From the NCBI RefSeq assembly GCF_000143415.4, contig NW_003314317.1, positions 726,296 to 790,295 of the forward strand: a stretch of DNA of 64,000 nucleotides. The letters are read 5' to 3'. Below are positions 57,072 through 64,000 of the stretch, piece by piece. The notes under the pieces are model-generated. The model saw only the letters and a program-made list of their open reading frames with translations, did no database searches and was not told the origin of the DNA. The position numbers and the translations under genes are program-made. Each line of letters starts with the position of its first letter. Position 1 is the stretch's first letter. This stretch comes from Selaginella moellendorffii (Eukaryota; Streptophyta; Lycopodiopsida; Selaginellales; Selaginellaceae).

Positions 57072-59791
57072 TCAAGCGTATAGAACGTCCTCCCATGGAT
57101 GCCGGTACAATGGCTGTTTCAATCTCTTTTGGTCGAATGTGTGCCTGTAAAGAATGTCAAAGTTTGAGAGCTTGGAACAACTTCTAACAGTTGGAAGGAA
57201 GCTTACCCGATGAGACCGATGCTCCTGGCGAGAACAAAGAGGCCGTTCAAGTAGCCAATCTCCACAATGTCATCGATCTCTTGCTGGTTAAACATGGCGC
57301 AGCTGACTAGCAAGTCGAGGAAGAGCGAGCCAATGGCACCGTCCACATTGAGCACCAGGTTGTTGGCTTTGGTCAGTGTGTACGTCTCTACTTGCACGGC
57401 ATACTCCATGTATTTCACTGAGGGGAAGTGGAGACGAGCATACTTCTGGAGGAACTCGACTCTCTTGTCCCGGTTGTCACGGCTCTTTATCCTGAGAGAC
57501 ACGATAGTATGCGTAAGAACTCCAAATGACCCTATAGTTACCTGTGACCAATCCCTGGAACACGAATTCCTTTCTTTTTCATCGTCTCCACGAACTCGTG
57601 TGGCTTTAGTTGCTGCATGGGAAAGTAAAAAGGAAGGATCAAATTATTCCTTTGCGGGAGAATAGTGTGGCAGCTTACTCTATCGTACGCATCTTTGAAG
57701 TAGCGTGCTGCATCGTCAATCGCACCTCCAAATCTTGGTCCGATAGTAAGGAGACCTGCGACCGACAATTACTTCATGCAAGAAATATAGGGCCTTTACC
57801 GGATACAAGGCAAGAAACCAAGTCTTTCCCAGCTCGAGAAGTGACTATGGAGTTGTGTGCTCCAGAAACACATGGGCCGTGATCTGCGCACAGGATAATG
57901 CACATCTGCGTCGAGGAAACTTGGAGAACCACAAAATTTACTGAAAATGAATGCTTACCTCAATAAACTTGGTGGCATAGCGAGGAAGATTCTTTTTAAA
58001 CCATAGCAAAGATATGACGTCTCCAACGCCAAACTCCTTTTCAATAATGTTGGAAATAGGGACGCCAGCATATGTCGGTTCTTCACCTGCAGCAAAAGTA
58101 AACAGAATTACCGCCATATGGTTTGGAGAGTATAGCTTTGAAACCTCTATCATCACAAATGGTAGAAACAATGTGAGTGGGAGCACGAACTTTGCCGTTC
58201 TTCACAGCAATGTTAAGGTCTTCGGGAACAATGGGAGGAGTAACGTCGGCCACAGGAATAATTACACCACTTGCAACCTGCATTTCTCCATAAGAATGCA
58301 AAACTTGAATGTTTTTTGAGCACTTACCAGCTTCTCAAAAGTGTCTTTAATGACGGCTTCCAAAGACTCGAAAGATGTTGGCACAATAGCACCAGCTTCC
58401 TTCAGAGCTTTGTTTTTTCCCTGTGCCGACTCCAAGTCTCCTCCACTTTTGGCACCCTGACAAAACGAACGAGCGTCTAAGACTTTGGCTTAATCATCAT
58501 AAGATCCGCACTCACAGCATGACCAAACTGGACTTCAGACTTGAAGAGCTTCGCACAAGTTCCACTGACCCACGCGACAACAGGCTTGTGAACTCTTCCT
58601 TGTTGAAGAGCCTCGACTAAAGAATACTCATCCGTTCCTCCAAGTTCTCCCAAAACCACAATCAATTTTATCTACAGGCAAAACAGTATAAACACGTCAA
58701 AACACACACAAACAAGAGATTTACTTGAGGTATGTTGTTAAATCGAAGGACGTGATCTGACAACGTAGATCCCGGAAAGACATCGCCTCCGATTGCAATT
58801 CCTAACGAGATAAATAAATCCAAGGTTCAGATCAATCAAGGACAACGCAAAAGACAAACCTTCGTAGAGCCCGTCAGTTGCACGAGCAAGAACGTTGTAC
58901 ATCTCGTTGGACATGCCTCCCTGAAAGGGCCCCAGGCGTATCGTCAGTGAATAAAAACCAAGAACACTTACAGATTTGGAGACAAATCCCACGGACCCAG
59001 GGCGATAAAGCTTACAACTCACGATGTTATCGAGAGTACCAGCAGTATCTCCAATCTTGAAGGCACCAGCCTGCATACCACCTACAGTAGCAGGCCCAAT
59101 GACTACCTATGAACAAGTGAAGAACAAATCTCGTAAGTTTATTCCAAGTCTCAGAGTACCTTGTTATTTGCTCTGGCATACGCTATCAGCTTTTTGGCAT
59201 CGCCTTCCGGGACTCCCTCGGCAATAATAGCGACGACTCGTATCGTTGGTTGCTTGAGAGCTTCCATTGACGAAGCAAAGGCACTGTAAAACACGTAAGA
59301 CAAAGGTCAACCAATTAGCTTACATGGAATTCTCCTCGCGACGTCACAAACACGAAGGTCTTACCTCCTAAACGACGCGAAGTTAATAAATACGTCTGCT
59401 GTGGGATGTGCCTTACATCCAGCGACGACACTGTTGGATAGAAAGAGCCATTTAATAGATCGTCGCTACCAACTAGACCAGAGATCTCGAAACAAGCAAG
59501 AGATTTCGAGATATCGGGAAGGATATTCCACTCACCTCCCATAAACCGGCACGGCAATCTCTTCCTGCCCGAAGAAGAGCTTCTGGAATCCATCAGATCC
59601 GGGATTGACAATGCCGGCCACCGATGGGAGCTCCCGCGCTGCAATGCCGGCCATCCGGCGTTAGAATCTCCACAAAACGAGCCTCCCCTACCGCACAGGA
59701 AGTCGAAATCCAGCATCCGCTGGATGGGGCTTTGCTTGAAATTGTAGAAGAGCGCCTGCGTAGATCGCGAGAAGAGCTGCCCCGTCGCCAT
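57072..59791 (-). CDS. ACLB: ATP-citrate lyase subunit B (ACLB)
   Basis: ACLB is the catalytic subunit of cytosolic ATP-citrate lyase, which makes acetyl-CoA for waxes, sterols and malonyl-CoA. The minus-strand gene starts at 59791 ([20 protein letters not shown]). It has about 14 short exons in family order: [114 protein letters not shown], then [73 protein letters not shown] and [20 protein letters not shown]. The catalytic His region (VSFVSKSG/ FGHA) and the citrate-synthase-like half are intact. The stop is at 57072-57074. Intron 1 is close to the N-terminus. Confidence 0.94.
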
Positions 59792-60193
59792 CGCGGCTCC
59801 TATCAATCGACCTCGAGCGCTGCTCGGATCGCGCTCGCGCAGCGCTCTTCTCGCCAAAATAAAATAAAATAAACTAAACCTAAATTTCTCCCACTATGCT
59901 ATTCCCAACTACCTGGCCTTTCTCTCTAGAATGGTAGGAATATCATCCAGATTTGATGAGACCAAAAAATAAAAACAAAGGGGGCGCATCAAGAAAGATT
60001 CGCTTTTTTTATTCCCTTGTTATCCATTGAAGAAGACGATGCCAATATACAACGCACGAATGCGTGCTTTTAGTAGTAGACATAGTGGTGGTGTTGACGA
60101 CGAAGAACAAAGAACTCTGGAAAACACGAAAGAAAACGCAAAGAAGAAACAAACCATGGAAGAACGAAGAAATGCGTGTTAGAACTTTGGTGT

Positions 60194-60684
60194 CTACCTC
60201 CAGCTCGATCCACCCAGACGAATCACGTCCTCGCCGCTCGAGTCTTTCACTCGCGCTGCTTGGTTCTCTTCGAGCTTCTTGCCGCTAGCATCGCCATACA
60301 CGTCCCGGAGCTTGAGTAAGTTCGCCGATATCGCAGCGTTTGCGGCACTGCCATTCTTGTCACTGTCTTTCATTCCGGGGCTCGAGCTCCTCCTCCTCGG
60401 ACTCCTTCTCGGGCTCCGGCTCCGGCTTCTACTCCGCCTCTCCCTTCTCCAATCTCTATCCCTCTCCCTGGAAGAGTGTCGGTCTCTATCCCGGTTCTCC
60501 CTCTCCCTAGAAGAGTGCCGGTCTTTATCCCTCTCCTCTCTGTCCCGCCGGTCCCTCCTGTCCCGTCCTCTATCCCTGTAGTCCGAGTCCCTGCTTCTCG
60601 GCCTCTCCCTCTCCACTTCACGGTCTCGGCCTCGGTCTCTCTCTTCGCGAGTCCTGTCCTGGCCTCTGCTGCTACGATCGTCAG

Positions 60685-60715
<31 letters not shown>

Positions 60716-61763
60716 GCCATTTGATGGAGGGAGGCTTCTTCGGACAGGAGACGAGTCTCTAGTCGAAGCTCGGTGAGGTGCTCGCTGGCCGAAGGAGACT
60801 GAAAGTGCGGCTTTCACTGAGGGTGGCCGGCGGGCGGTCTCCTCCGACGAGTGCCGGCCGGTTGTTCCTTGGGGAGTCGTGGGGAGCTTTAGCCGCTCCA
60901 GGTGGCTGGCGATCTGTCTCGCCACTGGAACTGGTATCCTTGGAAAGATGGTGTCGAAATAATGCTGAAAGTGCGAACATAGTCAGTACCTCCCAATGAA
61001 ACGCAGCAGCTAAGTTAAAAGAAAGAGAAAAACGAAAAGAAGAAAGAAGGAAAAAAAAAAAAAGATATCAAACAGCTTAGCCGTATTGGCTACACAACGT
61101 AGGACACGATTTCTTACTTCCTATGCATTGCACCACTGGTGCAACGGCTTCATAGGTGGTAGCGGCCTTCATCTCTGCAGGTTCCCTCCAGCATCAAAAA
61201 AGCATAACAGATTTTACTGCGACATCTTACCACTTGAATGCATGATAATGAGTAGGCACCCATGTACATCCTAGAGACGAGGAGAAAAAATAGACTCACC
61301 TGATGCAAGAGAAGATCGCGAGTGAACACTCCCATCTTTGTCACCCGCCCATTTGTGCCGGGAGAGAATTCCTGCAGAAAAACAAAGTCAAGCTTCACAA
61401 AAAGAAAAAGAGGAGATTTCTGCAAAACTCACCTCATCATCTTCAATGTAAGGCTCGAACCATTGCCAGAGAGTTCTCGGTTCGCCACAATGAGAAAAGC
61501 TCCAAAGAAAAGAAGCAATCGTACCGCACGAACGTAAGGAGAATCAGCGTGGTTGAGAAGCCCCTGGATCTGCTCGTCAGTGAGCTTCATGGTGAATAAC
61601 TTGAAAAGGAGGCAAAACGCTGGAGAAGGGCCGCGAAAATTCCCTTCCAGATGATCGACACGGTTGGAAATCTCATCCACGACCTCGTCTTGAGGTGGTC
61701 GAGCTCCCTGAAGTAATCTGACACCAAAACGTTAACAAGGAGGACGTGCTCAAACTCGCTCAT
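60194..61763 (-). CDS. PRP38B/SRL1-type pre-mRNA splicing factor, with apparent frame lesions
   Basis: The C-terminal exon (about 60955-60194) is intact: HYYFDTIFPRIPVPVARQIA, PPSVKAALSVSFGQRAPHRA, an Arg/Ser/Asp-rich SR region, poly-Asn, and a terminal KLRDVYGDASGKK ... IRLGGSSWR, as in Arabidopsis SRL1. Upstream exons show EFSPGTNGRVTKMGVFTRDL, TLWQWFEPYIEDDE and FCLLFKLFTMKLTDEQIQGL. The N-terminus is MSEFEHVLLVNVLVSDYFRE. Two breaks appear. After LDHLKT the frame must shift to reach EVVDEISNRVDHLE, consistent with a 7-base loss. The segment between DSPYVRA and TLWQW lacks the expected VGFLYLRYV-type block and also changes frame. PRP38 proteins help activate the spliceosome. This copy may be a recent pseudogene, or the breaks may be sequence errors. 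Confidence 0.8.
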
Positions 61764-61891
61764 ACGCAATCAAACGATTAGGGCTCCTGGGAAAAAAAGT
61801 CCAGATTGCGTATACTTGGAAAGAGAGACGTCATTTTAAAGGCACATCTCCGTTAGAAGCATATTCTGTTACTTTGGAAAAACTGCTTGTT

Positions 61892-62908
61892 TCACTTTGG
61901 GCCGCTAGTTTTTGACGGGCCGGCTCTTTCTACCATCACGTCGTAGAGCCGCTTACCATCCTACAAGAAGAACAGAAAGAGAAGAAATGATTTTTCACAC
62001 ACACAAACGAGAAAAAGAAGTACTTACAAAGATCACTGGAAAAAAGTGAACTTGGCCCTCCGGCTTGGTTTGTGTCTCCTTGAAGTAGACGAGGACTGGA
62101 AAGCTCGGCCACCATAGCTCCCAGTTTGTAAAGGTTGAGTACCTAGACAAAGAAGAACACAGTGAAGAGACCGTGACTTTCCTCCTCTAGATGCTTACTT
62201 CCACCGGTTTTTTCCGCCGACGAAGACGTTCTCTCCGGATTCCTGTAGCTCCGAGCCGATCTTTACTTCCTGGAGAAGCTCAAGTAATGTTAAATCCAGC
62301 TCCAGCGACACAAAGAGAAAGCAACACAGAAGCTTACCAGAGCTTCGTCATCGAACACGAATTTCACTCGGGTAGTCTGTTTCAGCATAGAACCAGGAGT
62401 TAACTCTCATTCCTGTGAAGAGGACACGGACCTGGAATAAGAGAAGAAGGCCGAGCAAACCAATTGGAGCTGCTGGAAGCAAATTGTCCGTGTAAACTAG
62501 AGCACCAGCAGCACCTGTAAGGAAGAACACCGTTTGTTTCTCTCTTTTTTCCACAAAGAAATCCTTTCTACTTACCAAGAAGAACGACTGGAATGCGATA
62601 ATCAGGTGCTGGAATGACGGTCTCCCTCACGATCTTGGCTGCTTGTTTCCTTTTAAACTACACGAGACTATCGCCTTCGTCAGGACTATAGCTCTCGAGA
62701 AACCAGAGAAATTTAAGTACCAATGCTTTCACAGCCCCAGGTCTTGATAGCCTCCTCGGCGAAAAGATCAAAGAGGAACTTGGAGCTCTTGGCTGCAATC
62801 CAATCGACCCAGCGCCTACATTTATCATATGTTAAACTCTAGCTAGAGCACGAGATTCTACGTACCAAGAGCTGGACGAAGAACGCAGGAGCATCCCGCC
62901 ATAGCCAT
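61892..62908 (-). CDS. DUF3119-type plastid membrane protein
   Basis: The minus-strand gene starts at 62908 (MAMAGCSCVLRPAL) with about seven short exons. Exon 2 extends a Ser/Arg-rich leader (GLQPRAPSSSLIFSPRRLSR) typical of a chloroplast transit peptide. Then come IVRETVIPAPDYRIPVVLLG and a hydrophobic segment AAPIGLLGLLLLF, probably membrane-spanning. TTRVKFVFDDEAL, EVKIGSELQESGENVFVGGK, WELWWPSFPVLVYFKETQTK and PEGQVHFFPVIFDGKRLYDV follow, ending in a basic tail at 61892. The blocks match a conserved plant and cyanobacterial family of unknown function that I associate with DUF3119. It is only 129 bases from the PRP38B-like gene on the same strand. Confidence 0.78.
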
Positions 62909-63109
62909 CGCCAAGAAGCCCTAAACCTCGAGAAAAATATATTCGTTGTCTGTTTAAGAATATTCCTGTGTGATTACTATTTCTCACTACTTTTTAACCA
63001 CCTTTAAGGATTCTAGAATGTCTAATTGAGAAGCAATCATTGAAAAGTTTAAAGCTGCAAGGTGGCGGCATGGGTTTTGTAAGCAAACGCGCAAAAACAA
63101 AGACCATGG

Positions 63110-64000
63110 GCATATCCGAGCTTGGTGCGAGCTGACGTCACCGTGTCCACCACTGCGTCATACATGTTGCTGTAGGTAGTGGACGCGTCCGTGACGCTCG
63201 CTCGGAGCCGACGCGCGCGTATATTCCAGCGGTACGTTGGTCGGGTGGCTGAAGAAAGGATAGACGTTGATCATAAATGGGCTGCCTGACGTGGACAGGA
63301 AATCCACCACTGGTTTGAGGCGATGGTTGGAGACCACGGTGCCGGCGGTACGCAGCGCGGTGTACGACTGTACGGCAGACGGATGTCCCGGAAGGATGAC
63401 GCGTCCATGACGTTGAAGGCGTGCGGCGTGGAGACCACGGTGCCGGCGGTACGCAGCGCGGTGTGCGACTGTACCGCGGACTGGACGTTCTGGAGGGCCT
63501 GGAGGAGGAAGGGGACGTACCGCGCGTTGTTTGTGAGGACCTCGTTGCCGATGGAGATGGCGGGAAAGCGGGTGGCGGGGATGAAAGGGCGATGGAGGCG
63601 TCCAGCCAGGCCTTGGCGGCGGCGGGGCTCGAGGCGGTTTGCTGGAGCTGCTCGTTGGGGATGGAGACACTGAGATCGATGCCCGAGTTTGCGAAAGCCG
63701 GGATCAGCGTCGAAGATGCGCGCCTTGGTGATGTTGTTGGATTTGAGCAGCGCCACGACTTGCGCCGGCGATGGGAGACTGTCGCCCAATCTGCCATAGT
63801 TCACGCCGATGCTCGATCCCCTTTAGAGGAATAAAATCGAAATCGAAATCCAAACGCTTTGATTCAACCAGATTTAAAATGTGACCGTTTTGTGTCTGGA
63901 AATGAAAATGCGAGAGCTGGAAGACGAGGGATCGTGGGGAATCTTGCCAAGAGGATCTATAAACTCACCAGGAATCCCCTCCAGCGCAGCCAAAACCGCG
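63110..64000 (-). pseudogene. GH17 beta-1,3-glucanase fragment (partial at right edge)
   Basis: On the minus strand, an exon after TCTAAAG (63820) reads IGVNYGRLGDSLPSPAQVVA, then LLKSNNITKARIFDADPG, NEQLQQTASSPAAAKAWLDA, AISIGNEVLTNNARYVPFLL and GTVVSTPHAFNVMDASSF. NEV carries the GH17 proton-donor Glu. Lesions follow. Frames change around 63700 and within 63300-63600. A segment of about 100 bases (SAVQSYTALRTAGTVVS) is duplicated at 63330-63390 and 63432-63490. The downstream LKPVVDFLSTSGSPFMINVY and YSNMYDAVVD parts are in other frames. The coding text ends after KLGYAHGL, before the nucleophile motif (VTETGWPS). A further exon continues beyond base 64000. The enzyme family hydrolyses callose-type glucans, but this copy looks inactive. 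Confidence 0.8.

Noticed and set aside
60279-60724. Leu/Ser-rich plus-strand frames opposite the PRP38B-like SR region
   Set aside because: They are antisense shadows of Arg/Ser/Asp repeats, with no start context or domain.

Overview
The window looks like nuclear DNA of a vascular plant, most probably a lycophyte of the Selaginella type. The evidence is plant-type genes (a GAMYB with a miR159/319 site, a DA1 peptidase, ATP-citrate lyase subunit B, FATB-like thioesterase remnants, plastid DUF1997 and DUF3119 proteins), GT-AG introns often only about 50-60 bases long, intergenic gaps of 80-300 bases inside gene clusters, and large transposon blocks between them. The species call is inference from the sequence alone.

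Layout. 1-8.8 kb is an unusual transposon-like region. It has a minus-strand reading frame running off the left edge with a ParB-like motif pattern, a plus-strand RNase H-like (DDE-type) transposase candidate, a small acidic reading frame, and about 18 copies of a 22-24 bp dyad-symmetric sequence in the non-coding spaces around and inside them. 9.3-19.2 kb is non-coding retrotransposon debris: three related LTR copies (one inverted), a 12-bp minisatellite, and a complete miniature LTR element (TRIM) with primer-binding site and 5-bp target duplication. 19.2-21.4 kb is AT-rich and empty. 21.4-23.2 kb holds a broken FATB-like thioesterase gene and an unresolved minus-strand exon set.

23.3-44.3 kb is gene-rich: a tandem kinase-pseudokinase protein with duplicated helical domains, tRNA-Ile, condensin subunit CAP-D2, an RRM protein, GAMYB, a DUF1997 protein and a DA1 peptidase. 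44.3-50.6 kb is mostly decayed: a LINE relic, unrecognised coding remnants split by a non-autonomous hAT element with intact ends, and a truncated inverted copy of the ARL5 gene. 50.7-53.2 kb is an AT-rich desert.

53.2-64 kb is a compact cluster: TIM13, ARL5, an RNF113A/CWC24-type splicing factor, a DUSP12-like zinc protein, ACLB, a PRP38B/SRL1-type splicing factor that appears to carry frame lesions, a DUF3119 plastid protein, and a fragmentary GH17 glucanase at the right edge. The housekeeping genes do not form one pathway. Two (CWC24 and PRP38B types) act in splicing, and ACLB supplies cytosolic acetyl-CoA.

The most interesting candidate is the left-end element: a ParB-like protein, a transposase-like protein and many short palindromes found only there. 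The tandem kinase protein is second.
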